From DASZUK01 sp035547695 (lineage in GTDB: Bacteria > Actinomycetota > Acidimicrobiia > Acidimicrobiales > RAAP-2): 64,000 bases of DNA. Made by a program: the position numbers and the translations under genes. The notes under the pieces were generated by a model that was given only the letters and a program-made list of their open reading frames with translations, was not told where the DNA came from and searched no databases. The stretch spans positions 23,313 through 87,312 of the forward strand of contig DASZUK010000059.1 of the NCBI GenBank assembly GCA_035547695.1, read 5' to 3'. Shown here one piece after another: positions 26,021 through 35,231 of the stretch (the stretch's first letter is position 1; each line of letters starts with the position of its first letter).

Positions 26021-26112
26021 GGCAAAGCGTCCGGGCCAAGCGTTCCCGGGCCAGCCACCCGGGCCAGCCGCCCGGGCAAAGCGTCCGGGCAAAGCGTCCG
26101 GTCAGCCGCCCG
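26021..26112. repeat. Seven-unit 13-bp degenerate tandem array
   Basis: Units of about 13 bases alternate between two types, GGCAAAGCGTCCG (26021, 26075, 26088, and a variant at 26034) and GGCCAGCCRCCCG (26049, 26062, partial at 26101). The array fills the gap between two minus-strand genes and overlaps the last codons and stop of the PPOX gene. Confidence 0.85.
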
Positions 26113-26608
26113 GTGGACCCGCCCCGAGCTTGCGGTGGTCCCATCCCAACATGCTGCTGGCGTCCAGCCGGAGCGCGACGTAGCCGGCGGAAAGGCGGGA
26201 GACCAGTTCCTGCCCGGCCTCGTCCAGGACGAAGGTCGGATCGTGGCGGCACATCGTGTCGAGCGTGACGGCCCGGGTCACAACCGGGTCGTCGACGACC
26301 TGCATCTCCCCCTTCACCTGGACGCCCCGCAGCTCGTCGTACTGCGTACCGTCGCACACCATGCACGTCGCCCGGGGGTTGCGGCGGAGGTTCGTGACCT
26401 TCTGCGCCCGGAGCTTGGACTTCATGTAGATGTGCCCGCCCATATAGCCGTAGCCCATCGGCACGGCGTGGAACGATCCGTCGGGGTTCCCGGTCACCAG
26501 CACCATCTGGTTGGTGCAGGTGCGCAGGAACTCGTCGATCTCCGCCGGCGACATGCGCACCTCCCGGCGGCGGTCGCGGCCGTCGAAGCTCCCGAAGTCG
26601 GCGCGCAC
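26102..26608 (-). CDS. Pyridoxamine 5'-phosphate oxidase-fold (PPOX) family protein
   Basis: A 168-residue split-barrel protein of the flavin/F420-binding PPOX class. Family-like segments are MVLVTGNPDGSFHAVPMGY, a K-S-K-L-R-A-Q-K strand and a Cys-containing NPRATCMVCDG. The cofactor (FMN, F420 or haem) and substrate are unknown. The GTG start at 26608 has a weak AGAGGG site and lies eight bases after the CoA ligase stop, so it ends that operon. The C-terminal codons run into the tandem array and may have been altered by it. Confidence 0.75.
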   Translation of the reverse strand: MRADFGSFDGRDRRREVRMSPAEIDEFLRTCTNQMVLVTGNPDGSFHAVPMGYGYMGGHIYMKSKLRAQKVTNLRRNPRATCMVCDGTQYDELRGVQVKGEMQVVDDPVVTRAVTLDTMCRHDPTFVLDEAGQELVSRLSAGYVALRLDASSMLGWDHRKLGAGPPGG

Positions 26609-26616
26609 GTCGCCCT

Positions 26617-28272
26617 CTACCCCTCTCTCGTGGTGGTGATCGGGGGCGTCGCAGGCTCCCTGTCCCAGGCACCTCGTCGCCCGATGCGGCGCAGCTCGAC
26701 CTTCTGCACCTTGGCGGTCGGGGTCTTCGGCAGCTCGTCGGCGATCCGGATGAACCGAGGGAGCATGAACTTCGGCATCCGCTCGGCCAGGTACGCGGAC
26801 AGCACATCGGGAGCCAGGGGCCCGGTGAGGACGACGGTCACCATCACGTCGTCCTCACCGACCTCGCTGGGCACCCCGTAGGCGGCGCACTCGCGCACCA
26901 GCGGATGGCTGAGCACCTCGGCCTCGACCTCGAGGGACGAGATGTTCTCGCCTCGTCGACGGATGCAGTCCCTGATCCGATCGACGAACTCGTAGGAGCC
27001 GTCCTCGGTGGTCCGCAGCGCGTCGCCCGTGTGCAACCAGCCATTACGCCACACGGCCAGGGACTCCTCGGGCCGGTTGTGATAGCCGATCAGGCAGGTC
27101 CAGGGCTCCGGCGGACGGACGACGAGCTCGCCCGTGTCCCCCGCAGCGACCTCGAGGTCCTCGCCGTCGACGAGCCGGACCTCGTAGCCCCGGCGCGGTC
27201 GGTACGTTCCGCGCCGTGACGTGGCGTCGTCGACGAGCACGCAGCCGACCTCGGTGCTCCCGAAGCTGGTGGTGACCCTGACGTCGAACCGTCGCTCGAA
27301 CTCCACTACGTCGTGGACCAGAGGTGACATGCTGATCTCCCGCAGGGGATTGTCGGCGTCGTCGTCCCGGGACGGCTGTGCCAGCAACATGGCCCCGGCG
27401 CTGCCGACGAACCCGGCCACCGTCGCCCGCACCCGTCGGACGTCCTCCCAGAACGTCGACGCGCTGAACCTCGGTGCCAGGTAGGCGGTGGCGTTGGCGA
27501 TGAAAGCGTTCAGCACCCCTCCCCACTGTCCCGCCTGGTGGTAGAGGGGCAAGAAGACGTAGTTCACGTCGTCGCGGTCGGTGTCGAGCCACCCCCCGCC
27601 GAACGGTCGCGAAGCGCCGACGGTGTACGCGTGGGCGTGCGGGAGCAGGACGCCCTTGGATGGCCCGGTGGTCCCGGAGGTGTACATGATGGCCAGCACG
27701 TCCGACGGGCCCGCACGGAAAGGTTCGACGGCTTCGCCCCCGGCGGGTTGCGAGAACGGCACCGAGAGCCACCGCCGCGACCGGGACTTGCCGATAGGGA
27801 GGTCGCCGTCGACACCGGGCTCGGACGGTCGTCGGACCACCGTCGTCAACGCGGTCATCTGCGAGGCGACGGCCTCGATCCGGGGATAGAGCTCCTCTTC
27901 GACCACCAGGACCTTCGCGCCGGAATCGTTCACGATGTGGGAGAGCACCGCTCCCTGGTACCCGGTGTTGACCGGCACCTCGACGGCCCCGACGAAGGCC
28001 AGGCCGAGCTGGGCCGTCACGAAGTCGACGTGGTTTCCCAGCATGAGGAGGACGGGATCGCCTCGTTCTACGCCGACCGAGCGGAGGCCTCCGCCGAAGC
28101 AGGCGCCGCGGTCCCAGATCGTCCGGTAGGAGAAGGACCCCGACGGGTCCTGGATGGCGGTTCGATCCGGACCGCTGGCCACTGCCTCTTCGAGGACGGC
28201 CAGGACCGTCCGCTCCCTGAGCGGCCGTAGGCCGGCCACCCCAGGCTCCCGGTCCAGTTGGCTCGGCGTCAT
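26617..28272 (-). CDS. AMP-binding acyl-CoA ligase (CaiC-like)
   Basis: A 551-residue ANL-superfamily ligase. Motifs: YTSGTTGPSKG, FGSTEVG, the hinge DRIRDCIRRRGENISS and the C-terminal lysine in TPTAKVQKVELR. It is a paralogue of the ligases at 19166 and 50096. ATG 28272 overlaps the preceding enoyl-CoA hydratase stop by four bases. Its place in a unit with a flavin monooxygenase and a crotonase suggests it activates an acid product of that pathway for side-chain degradation (inference). Confidence 0.88.
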   Translation of the reverse strand: MTPSQLDREPGVAGLRPLRERTVLAVLEEAVASGPDRTAIQDPSGSFSYRTIWDRGACFGGGLRSVGVERGDPVLLMLGNHVDFVTAQLGLAFVGAVEVPVNTGYQGAVLSHIVNDSGAKVLVVEEELYPRIEAVASQMTALTTVVRRPSEPGVDGDLPIGKSRSRRWLSVPFSQPAGGEAVEPFRAGPSDVLAIMYTSGTTGPSKGVLLPHAHAYTVGASRPFGGGWLDTDRDDVNYVFLPLYHQAGQWGGVLNAFIANATAYLAPRFSASTFWEDVRRVRATVAGFVGSAGAMLLAQPSRDDDADNPLREISMSPLVHDVVEFERRFDVRVTTSFGSTEVGCVLVDDATSRRGTYRPRRGYEVRLVDGEDLEVAAGDTGELVVRPPEPWTCLIGYHNRPEESLAVWRNGWLHTGDALRTTEDGSYEFVDRIRDCIRRRGENISSLEVEAEVLSHPLVRECAAYGVPSEVGEDDVMVTVVLTGPLAPDVLSAYLAERMPKFMLPRFIRIADELPKTPTAKVQKVELRRIGRRGAWDREPATPPITTTREG

Positions 28273-29093
28273 CGTGGGTTGAAGGGCGTTCCCGCGGTCA
28301 AGGAGGGGGGGTCGAGCGGGGGGAATTTCGCCTGGCGCTTCTCCCGGAACGCCTCGATCCCCTCGGCCAGGTCGGGGCCACCGAGCAGGCGGAACGTGAT
28401 GTCCGCCGATTCGGCGATCCCCTGGAAGAGGTGGAGGGAGGTATCCCGGTAGCACTGCGCCTTGATCACCGCCATAGCGCTCGGGGAGCACTTCTCGATC
28501 ACGTCGTGGGCCCAGGCCAGCGTGGTGTCGAGCAGCTCGTCGGCCGGAACCACCCGGCTCACGAGGCCGAGCCGCAGCGCCTCCTCGGCCAGGACGACAC
28601 GGCCGGTGAGCAGGAGGTCGAGGGCCGTGCCGAGCCCGACGATCTGCGTCAGGTACCAGGACATTCCTCGTTCTGCCGCCAGGCCGAGCCGAGCGAACCC
28701 GGTGGCGAACTTGGCTTTGGTGGAGGCGAACCGGAGGTCGGCGCTCATGGCGTAGACCATCCCGCTCCCGGCTGCTGCCCCGTTCACGGCGGCCACCACC
28801 GGCTTGCGGATCGAGGCGTTGAACCTCGTGAGGACCCGGGGTATCTGCTCGTCGAAGAAGCCGCCGGTCTCCGCGATCTCATCGAGGGTGTCGAAGTCTC
28901 CCCCCACGCAGAACGCCGGTCCGGCACCGGTGACCACCACGACGCGCACGTCCGGGTTCCGGTCGGCTTCCTCCAGCACGTCGACGTACTTGCGCTCCAG
29001 GGCCTGGTCCTGGGCATTGTGCCGCTCGGGCCGGTTGAGCGTGATGATCCCGACGCCCTCTTCGACGTCCCACAGGACGGGGTCGTCGCTCAC
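28269..29093 (-). CDS. Enoyl-CoA hydratase/isomerase family protein
   Basis: A 274-residue crotonase-fold enzyme. It has NRPERHNAQ, the oxyanion segments GPAFCVGGDFDTL and NGAAAGSGMVYA, and RLGLAAERGMSWYL with a glutamate at the catalytic position, so hydration of an enoyl-CoA is plausible. The GTG start overlaps the SnoaL-like gene stop (GTGA) and its own stop overlaps the CoA ligase start, a tight unit. Confidence 0.9.
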   Translation of the reverse strand: MSDDPVLWDVEEGVGIITLNRPERHNAQDQALERKYVDVLEEADRNPDVRVVVVTGAGPAFCVGGDFDTLDEIAETGGFFDEQIPRVLTRFNASIRKPVVAAVNGAAAGSGMVYAMSADLRFASTKAKFATGFARLGLAAERGMSWYLTQIVGLGTALDLLLTGRVVLAEEALRLGLVSRVVPADELLDTTLAWAHDVIEKCSPSAMAVIKAQCYRDTSLHLFQGIAESADITFRLLGGPDLAEGIEAFREKRQAKFPPLDPPSLTAGTPFNPR

Positions 29094-29638
29094 GATGCGC
29101 TCCTGTTCTCCGCCCGGACACCTCCGGCTGCTTCCGGCTGCCGTGCGAACCCGGGCCGGTACGACGGATCGGTCATGTCCTTCGTCCCCTGGATGTGGTT
29201 CTCCTTCGACAGCGGGGGACCCACGAGCCGGTCGTGGCGAAAGTCACGGACGCAGAGCCGCTCGGCGATCTTCCACTCGCCGTCACGGCGCTCGAACCGG
29301 TCGACGTACCGGCCGAAGAGGTCCCACATCTCACGGTTCCCCTCGTCGTCGGGCGGGAACACCGACGAGGAGATGTAGTAGGCCTCGCTGTAGGCCACGT
29401 CGCCGTCGACGTCGATGTTGATCGTGGTCAGGTGGTGCTGCCACAGGTCGACCCCGGCCGCCCGGTCGATCGCCACGTCCACGAAGTCGAGGCCCAGTCC
29501 CTCGAAGCTGCCGTGGTGCTCGATGGCGTCGGGATGGTAGATGCTCCGGAAGAGCTCCCGGTCCCTGCGGTCCACGGCGCGGCAGTACCGGCTCAGCACC
29601 TCCCTGATCTCGACCTTGGCTGCCTCGTCGTCACCCAT
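29090..29638 (-). CDS. SnoaL-like (NTF2-fold) protein
   Basis: A 182-residue protein with the small alpha+beta cone fold. It starts EIREVLSRYCRAVDRRDRELF and has FRSIYHPDAIEHHG, typical of SnoaL_4 proteins found in aromatic and terpenoid catabolism. Such folds act as cyclases, isomerases, dehydratases or binding proteins, so no reaction is claimed. ATG 29638 has GAGGGAAGG ahead of it. The last 30 residues look unstructured. It lies between the flavin monooxygenase and the enoyl-CoA hydratase. Confidence 0.8.
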   Translation of the reverse strand: MGDDEAAKVEIREVLSRYCRAVDRRDRELFRSIYHPDAIEHHGSFEGLGLDFVDVAIDRAAGVDLWQHHLTTINIDVDGDVAYSEAYYISSSVFPPDDEGNREMWDLFGRYVDRFERRDGEWKIAERLCVRDFRHDRLVGPPLSKENHIQGTKDMTDPSYRPGFARQPEAAGGVRAENRSAS

Positions 29639-29691
29639 GCCTTCCCTCTCTCCGACGGCACTCGCGCTCGTTGCCGGCCGTCCGGCGGTCG

Positions 29692-31293
29692 TCATCCCCG
29701 GTGTCCCGTGACGACGGCGGCGACCCGGACGGGATCGGTCGGGGCGCCGTCGCCGCGCCACGCCACGTGGAGGTCCGGCCGGAGCACGAAGAGCCGCCGC
29801 TCCAGGAGCTGCGCCAGGTGCCCGTCTCGGATCTCCACGACGTCTACCGGCACCCCCAGCTCGGCGAAGGCCTGCTCGAGCGGTCCCGTCTCCACGGCGT
29901 CGGCGCCGACCTTCAAGAGCGTGAAGTCACGGCCGAGCACGTCCTGCAGCGCCTGGCCGTCGGCCAACCAGGCATGGGGCATGCGGACCCCAGGTGCCGA
30001 GGTGGGGACGAAGGCCATCGAATCGGGATCCGGGGCCTCCGCTCCGTCGTCGACCACGAGGGGAGACCCGACGTAGCGGTAGCCCCGCTCGGTACCGGTC
30101 ATCTCGTAACCGATGTGGTGCGTCTCGGCCGCCATCTCCGCCACCCGGCGGCGGACGGACGCGGCCTCGGGCGTGTCGTCGCGAAGGTCGACGGTGCAGA
30201 GCTCCTGCCAGGCGAGCATGCCTCGAGCTGCCGCCCGGGAGGCGCGGACATTGCGTAGCCCGACTGGTCGGCGCTCGGCCTCGTAGGACGACAGGAGGTG
30301 CGGACCACCCCAGCCGGTGATGGTGCCCGCCAGCTTCCAGCCGAGGTCGACGGCGTCGCCGATCCCCGTGTTCATGCCGAGGCCGCCGACCGGGATCACC
30401 AGGTGGGCGGCGTCGCCGGCCAAGAACACCCGGCGATCTCGGTAGCGCTGGGCGACCAGCAGGTTGAAGTTCCACTCGCTCGTGTGGAGCACCTCGACGT
30501 CGACCGGGACCCGGAGGAAGTCCAGGACGACGTCGACCGGATCGACGCCGTCGGGGATCTCGTACACATTGAGCATGAAGTGCTCCAGGTCGTCCTGGAC
30601 GACGATGGACCCGTTCGGCGAGTAGTAGTGACGTCCCTTCCCCATCTCGATCTTGCCGAAGAGCTGCTCGGACCGGAAGAAGATCTGGTAGACGTGCTTG
30701 AGGCCGCCTTCACCCTCCAGCTTGATCCCCAGGTGCCTGCGGACCGTGCTGGCGCCGCCGTCGCAGCCGACCAGGTACGGGACGCTGACGGTCTCTGCCC
30801 CTCCCGGCCCCTCCACCTCAGCGACCACCGCGTCGTCGCGCTGGGTGAACGAGACGAGTCGCGACGAGAAGTCGACGCTGGCCATCGGCAGCTCGTCCAG
30901 CACCGACTTCAGCAGCGGCTCCAGCGTGTACTGGGAGATCACCTGGTAGGGCTCGAGCGGCAGGAAGCAGTCGGTTGAACGGCGGATCTCGTCCTGTGCT
31001 TGGACGACGGAGGGGTACTCGAGGTGCACCAGCGGTGGCTCCGCCAAGCTCGTGACGACGAACACGTCCATCGGGATGTCCCGGAACTTGCTCGCCGCAC
31101 GCACCCGCTCGGCGATGCCCAACCGGCGGTAGATCTCCATGGTGCGCGCATTGCAACGCTCCATCTTGGGTAGTTGGCGTGCTCGGTCGTTGCGCTCGAC
31201 CACGCGTACGGGTATCCCTCGCTGCGCCAGGTCGATGGCCAGGACCAGGCCGACGGGCCCCGCCCCGACAACGAGGACCTCCGGCTCATCCAT
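29692..31293 (-). CDS. FAD-dependent aromatic hydroxylase (MhpA-like)
   Basis: A 533-residue class A flavoprotein monooxygenase. FAD motifs are VVGAGPVGLVLA at residues 7-18, the DG motif VGCDGGASTVRRHLG, and the GD motif VFLAGDAAHLVIPVGG followed by MNTGIGDA. These enzymes add a hydroxyl ortho to a phenolic OH using NAD(P)H and oxygen, producing catechols for ring cleavage; MhpA and PheA-type enzymes are the closest in layout. The substrate here is not known. It precedes the SnoaL-like gene by 53 bases and follows the small EthD-like gene. Confidence 0.9.
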   Translation of the reverse strand: MDEPEVLVVGAGPVGLVLAIDLAQRGIPVRVVERNDRARQLPKMERCNARTMEIYRRLGIAERVRAASKFRDIPMDVFVVTSLAEPPLVHLEYPSVVQAQDEIRRSTDCFLPLEPYQVISQYTLEPLLKSVLDELPMASVDFSSRLVSFTQRDDAVVAEVEGPGGAETVSVPYLVGCDGGASTVRRHLGIKLEGEGGLKHVYQIFFRSEQLFGKIEMGKGRHYYSPNGSIVVQDDLEHFMLNVYEIPDGVDPVDVVLDFLRVPVDVEVLHTSEWNFNLLVAQRYRDRRVFLAGDAAHLVIPVGGLGMNTGIGDAVDLGWKLAGTITGWGGPHLLSSYEAERRPVGLRNVRASRAAARGMLAWQELCTVDLRDDTPEAASVRRRVAEMAAETHHIGYEMTGTERGYRYVGSPLVVDDGAEAPDPDSMAFVPTSAPGVRMPHAWLADGQALQDVLGRDFTLLKVGADAVETGPLEQAFAELGVPVDVVEIRDGHLAQLLERRLFVLRPDLHVAWRGDGAPTDPVRVAAVVTGHRG

Positions 31294-31347
31294 TCATCGG
31301 CTCCGCCCCTCGATATCGGCCGCAGGCACGACCTCCGTCCTCTCCCG

Positions 31348-31692
31348 CTACTCCATGAGGCGGTAGGCCAGCGAGACCGGGGCGGTGTCCCCGCTGCGGC
31401 TCATCGCATCGGACAGTCGCATCTGGTCGGTACCGGCCCGCTTCCCGATCTCTGCAAAGGTCGCCTGGACGTCCTCGGCCTCGATCTCGTAGATGGCGAG
31501 ATAGGGCGCCGTGGTGGCGGTCACCGAAGCGGTTCCCGGCTGGACGTCGCCCAGGCGGTACCGGGTCGCCCCGACGATCCCCGGTACCGCCAGGAGGTCT
31601 TTGAGATGCACCTCGTCGTACCACTCGTTGAACTCGTCTTCGGCATCGGGGCCTGCCGGATGGGCGAAGACCAACATCACCGCTCGGGGCAT
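31348..31692 (-). CDS. Small EthD-like dimeric alpha/beta-barrel protein
   Basis: A 114-residue protein beginning RAVMLVFAHPAGPDAEDEFN followed by EWYDEVHL, the pattern of small ferredoxin-like dimeric barrel proteins of the EthD/DUF4286 type. Members act as cofactor-independent oxygenases or accessory proteins, or have no known role. It is the first gene of the minus-strand operon reaching to 26102, with an operator candidate 67 bases upstream. Confidence 0.75.
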   Translation of the reverse strand: MPRAVMLVFAHPAGPDAEDEFNEWYDEVHLKDLLAVPGIVGATRYRLGDVQPGTASVTATTAPYLAIYEIEAEDVQATFAEIGKRAGTDQMRLSDAMSRSGDTAPVSLAYRLME

Positions 31693-31749
31693 GGCTCACT
31701 CCTCTCGCTCCCCTGATCTTGGCGCTCCTCCCCGATCAGGACGCCGGGC

Positions 31750-31768
31750 CATTCCAACGAGCGGAACA
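31750..31768. promoter_or_regulatory. Palindromic operator candidate, site 10
   Basis: CATTCC-N7-GGAACA (spacer aacgagc), exact core, between the divergent EthD-like gene (67 bases) and CoA ligase (79 bases). Confidence 0.65.
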
Positions 31769-31837
31769 CCTGGCGGCACCTCGGGCACCCCGGTCCTTAG
31801 GGTGGCGAACCGGCAGCGAGAGGAGAGCCCGGATCAA

Positions 31838-33385
31838 GTGATCGACCATGTCCTGCCCCTCGTTGAGAAGTCCCTACGCAACTTCGCCGACGACGTGGCT
31901 GTCCGCCACGACGGGACCGAACTGACCTACGCCGCGCTGGACCGATCGGCCGATGCCGCCGCGTGGCAGCTCAAGGATGCCGGCGTGCAGCCGGGTGACC
32001 GGGTGGCCCTGCTGCTCGGGAACACGCCTGACTACCTGGTCTTCGACCTGGCACTGCTCCGGGCCGGGGCGACCAAGGTCCCGCTGAACCCGATGTTGGC
32101 CGGACCTGAGCTCTGCCACATCGTTGAGCATTCGGCATCGACGTGCCTCGTGACCAACGCCGAATTGGCCGACAGGATCGACCGACGGAAGGTCGATGGC
32201 CTTCGCGGTGGAACGATCTCGGTGGGATCGGGTCTCTTCCGTGATGCGCCGGTGGATGGTGGTGCACCGGTGGATGGACAGCGGTTCCCTTCGAGCCCGG
32301 CCGCCCCCGAGGACGTGGCGGTCATCTACTACACCGGCGGGACGACCGGACGGCCCAAGGGCGTCGTCCACACGCATGCGTCGGTGGCCGCCAACATGCT
32401 CTCCCATGTCATCGAGGGGGACATCCGCCGTCGCGAGCAGATGCTCGTCACCACGCCGCTCTCCCACTCGGCGGGCCTCTTCTCCATGGCCGGCCTGATC
32501 ATGGGGGCGACCGTGACCGTTCACCCGGGCTTTCGCCCCGAAGCTCTCCGTAGGGAGGTCCGGGACGGACATGCCACCTGGACGTTCCTCGTCCCGACGA
32601 TGATCTACCGTCTCCTGGACGAGATCGTGGGCACCGGGGACCGGCTCGCCGGGCTCGAGACGATCGTCTACGGGGCGTCGCCCATCACCCCCCATCGGCT
32701 CGCCCAGGCGCTCGCCGGCATCGACGCCGGGTTCATCCAGCTCTACGGACAGACGGAATGTCCCAACTTCGGCACCACGCTCGACAAGCGGGAGCACCGC
32801 CGGGCGCTCACCGACGACACCCTGATGAGCTCCTGCGGGAAGGCCAGCACGATGGCCGACGTGGCCATCGTGGTCGGCCGCGAGCCGGCCGGACCCGGGG
32901 AGATCGGCGAGGTGTGCCTGCGGTCGCCGTACCTCATGGCGTGGTACCTGGACGACCCGGAGGCCACGGCGGCGGCGATCGTCGACGGATGGCTCCACAC
33001 CGGGGACCTGGGGACCATGGACCATCGCGGGTACGTCTCCCTGAAGGACCGCCGAAAGGACATGATCATCTCCGGGGGCATGAACGTGTACCCGGCGGAG
33101 GTGGAAGCCACCCTGCAGCGCCTCGACGGGGTGGCCCAGGTGGCGATCATCGGCATCCCCCACGACACCTGGGGGGAGAGCGTCTGCGCCTTCGTGGTCC
33201 GCCAGCCGGGGTCCGACCTCGACGACCGGGGCGTGTTGGACTTCGCCCGGACAGCGCTCGCCACCTACAAGAGGCCGAAGGACGTCCGGTTCCTGGATGC
33301 GCTGCCGCTCACCGCAGTCGGCAAGGTCGACAAGAAGGCGCTACGGGCACCGTTCTGGCCGGCCGTCGGCCGCCAGATCGGCTGA
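31838..33385 (+). CDS. AMP-binding acyl-CoA synthetase
   Basis: A 515-residue ANL ligase of a different subgroup from the CaiC-like ones: YYTGGTTGRPKG, QLYGQTECP, WLHTGDLGTMDHRGYVSL, the DRRKDMIISGGMNVYP hinge and TAVGKVDKK. It resembles long-chain or bile-acid-type CoA ligases. The start is uncertain: GTG 31838 fits the family N-terminus, and GTG 31802 is also in frame. It converges on the acyl-CoA dehydrogenase gene with 99 bases between, which hold no clear terminator. Confidence 0.88.
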   Translation: MIDHVLPLVEKSLRNFADDVAVRHDGTELTYAALDRSADAAAWQLKDAGVQPGDRVALLLGNTPDYLVFDLALLRAGATKVPLNPMLAGPELCHIVEHSASTCLVTNAELADRIDRRKVDGLRGGTISVGSGLFRDAPVDGGAPVDGQRFPSSPAAPEDVAVIYYTGGTTGRPKGVVHTHASVAANMLSHVIEGDIRRREQMLVTTPLSHSAGLFSMAGLIMGATVTVHPGFRPEALRREVRDGHATWTFLVPTMIYRLLDEIVGTGDRLAGLETIVYGASPITPHRLAQALAGIDAGFIQLYGQTECPNFGTTLDKREHRRALTDDTLMSSCGKASTMADVAIVVGREPAGPGEIGEVCLRSPYLMAWYLDDPEATAAAIVDGWLHTGDLGTMDHRGYVSLKDRRKDMIISGGMNVYPAEVEATLQRLDGVAQVAIIGIPHDTWGESVCAFVVRQPGSDLDDRGVLDFARTALATYKRPKDVRFLDALPLTAVGKVDKKALRAPFWPAVGRQIG

Positions 33386-33484
33386 GCGGGCTTGCCGGGG
33401 GAATGGGCCCAGGCGGCCCGTCGGATCTGGACAGATCGGTGGATCACTAGCTGGGACTTTCGGAAGCTCTCGCCGATCTGCCGT

Positions 33485-34666
33485 TCACGCCGCGGCGGCG
33501 TCACGCCCCATCAGGTCACGACTGATGAGCAGGCGCATGATCTGGCCCGTGCCCTCGAAGATGTCGAGGATCTTCACATCTCTGTACCACTTCTCGAGCA
33601 GCAGGTCCGTCGACGATCCGTCCGGGCCCAGTAGCTGGATGCACCGGCGGATGATCCGCTCGGCCACCGGCGGACCATAGGCCTTGGCGATCGATGCCTC
33701 GGTTCGGCTGGGCCGCCCGCGGTCGACCAACCATTGCGCCCGCAGGTTGAGGGCCCGCGCCCGTTCGAGCGCCGCGCCCATCTGTTCGAGCTCCGACTCG
33801 ATCAGTGCCCAACGCTGCGGAGTGAACCCGGCCCGGCGCTCCGAGAGCAGCTTCGTCGACAGCTCCAGGGCGGCCCGGCCCAAACCGGCGGCGAAGGCCG
33901 AGACATTCGGCCGGCTCAGGTTGAGCTCCGAGAGGGCGTTGCCGTACCCCTTCGCCAGCGGCATGCCGCTCTTCGGGTCGACCCCGCCGAGGACGTTGTC
34001 GGCGGGGATCACGCACTGGTCGAAGGCGAGCTGCGAGGTGGTCCAGCACCGGAGCCCGAGCTTGTCTTCGTTCGCCCTGATCACGGCCAGCCCGGGCGTC
34101 TCCTTCTCCACCACGAACGCCTTGATGCCTGCCCGGCCCAACGACTTGTCCACCGTGGCGAAGACCACGATGTAGTCAGCGATGGCACCCAAGCTGCAGT
34201 ACATCTTGCTGCCGTTGATCACCCAGGCGTCGCCGTCGCGCGTCGCCGTCGTGGCAAGGCCGCTCGTGTCGGAACCGGCCCCGGGCTCGGAGAGGCCGAA
34301 CCCCGTCCGGCCACCTCGCGTCACGATCGGGACGTACCACCGTTCGACCTGCTCGGGGGTACCGATGGCCTGCACCACCGCGTGGCCGAGCCCCTGGTTC
34401 ATCGACTCGTACAGCCAGCAGTCGGCGTACATCACGCTCTCCGCCCAGACCAGGCGCTGGACCTTCGTCCCCTCCACGAATTCCGGCATCGTGTCGCCGA
34501 CGCGGTCGACCAGCGGCACCGGCGAGGTGTCCAGCACCTTCGCCGCCGTGGCCGGCACGGCATGGTCGGTGTCGGCCTGTCGGGCCAGGGGCCGCACCTT
34601 CTCGAGCCCCCACCGGCGGAGCTCGATGCCGTACGCCTCCAGTTCGGGGCTGAGCGCAAAGTCCAT
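33485..34666 (-). CDS. Acyl-CoA dehydrogenase
   Basis: A 393-residue flavoprotein of the acyl-CoA dehydrogenase superfamily, introducing an alpha-beta double bond in an acyl-CoA. Typical segments are FGLSEPGAGSDTSGL and WVINGSKMYCS in the middle domain, GYGNALSELNLSRP entering the C-terminal helical domain, and DIFEGTGQIMRLLISRDLMG at the end. The ATG at 34666 fits the family start but has no good ribosome site. One-mismatch operator candidate 51 bases upstream. Confidence 0.92.
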   Translation of the reverse strand: MDFALSPELEAYGIELRRWGLEKVRPLARQADTDHAVPATAAKVLDTSPVPLVDRVGDTMPEFVEGTKVQRLVWAESVMYADCWLYESMNQGLGHAVVQAIGTPEQVERWYVPIVTRGGRTGFGLSEPGAGSDTSGLATTATRDGDAWVINGSKMYCSLGAIADYIVVFATVDKSLGRAGIKAFVVEKETPGLAVIRANEDKLGLRCWTTSQLAFDQCVIPADNVLGGVDPKSGMPLAKGYGNALSELNLSRPNVSAFAAGLGRAALELSTKLLSERRAGFTPQRWALIESELEQMGAALERARALNLRAQWLVDRGRPSRTEASIAKAYGPPVAERIIRRCIQLLGPDGSSTDLLLEKWYRDVKILDIFEGTGQIMRLLISRDLMGRDAAAA

Positions 34667-34707
34667 CGGGAGCAGGCTATCCACTGGTGGCCGGACGACC
34701 AATGGGC

Positions 34708-34726
34708 CGTTCCAGCCTCCGGGACA
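34708..34726. promoter_or_regulatory. Operator candidate, site 11
   Basis: CGTTCC-N7-GGGACA, one core mismatch, between the divergent acyl-CoA dehydrogenase (51 bases) and the SRPBCC gene (128 bases). Confidence 0.5.
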
Positions 34727-34844
34727 GGGGGCCCGATGAGCGGCTCCGCCGGTGGTGGCGTCCCCTACCATCGCCGGGGGAACCATGGACGCCCTGGGAG
34801 GCGCCGACCACCGAACCGGACCAGCGAGCCACGTGGAGGCAGTG

Positions 34845-35228
34845 ATGGAGACGGCCCGTGCAGAGATCGACATCGCCAGGCCGCCGGCTGAGGTGTGGGC
34901 CGTGGTCGGTGAGTTCGGGGGCCTCACAACCTGGATGCCCGGGGTCACGTCCTGCCGTGTGGAGGGCCAGGACCGGATCGTCGAGGCCCTCGGCATGACG
35001 ATCACCGAGCATCTCGTGGACAAGGACGATTCGGGGCATTCGTTGACCTATGCGATCGTCGCCGGAGCGCCGGTCGAGCACCACCGGGCCGTGGTCTCGG
35101 TCTCGCCGGGTGACGGAGGGTCGCACGTCGCCTGGACCGTCGAGGCCGGTCCCAAGGGGGTGGCCGGGCTCATGGCCACCACCTACCAGGCGGCCCTCGA
35201 CGCCCTGAAGGAGCAACTGGAGCGGTAG
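34845..35228 (+). CDS. SRPBCC-fold (polyketide cyclase/ligand-binding) protein
   Basis: A 127-residue START/Bet v1-type fold protein, with the strand pattern RAEIDIARPPAEVWAVVGEF at the start and a long C-terminal helix. These bind hydrophobic ligands or act as cyclases or dehydratases; no function is assigned. ATG 34845 has GTGGAGG upstream. The next gene follows after three bases, so they form a pair. Confidence 0.8.
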   Translation: METARAEIDIARPPAEVWAVVGEFGGLTTWMPGVTSCRVEGQDRIVEALGMTITEHLVDKDDSGHSLTYAIVAGAPVEHHRAVVSVSPGDGGSHVAWTVEAGPKGVAGLMATTYQAALDALKEQLER

Positions 35229-35231
35229 GGC

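Noticed and set aside
33386..33484. GATCTG/CAGATC inverted repeat between convergent genes as terminator
   Set aside because: The stem is short with a two-base centre that cannot form a normal loop, and no T-run follows.
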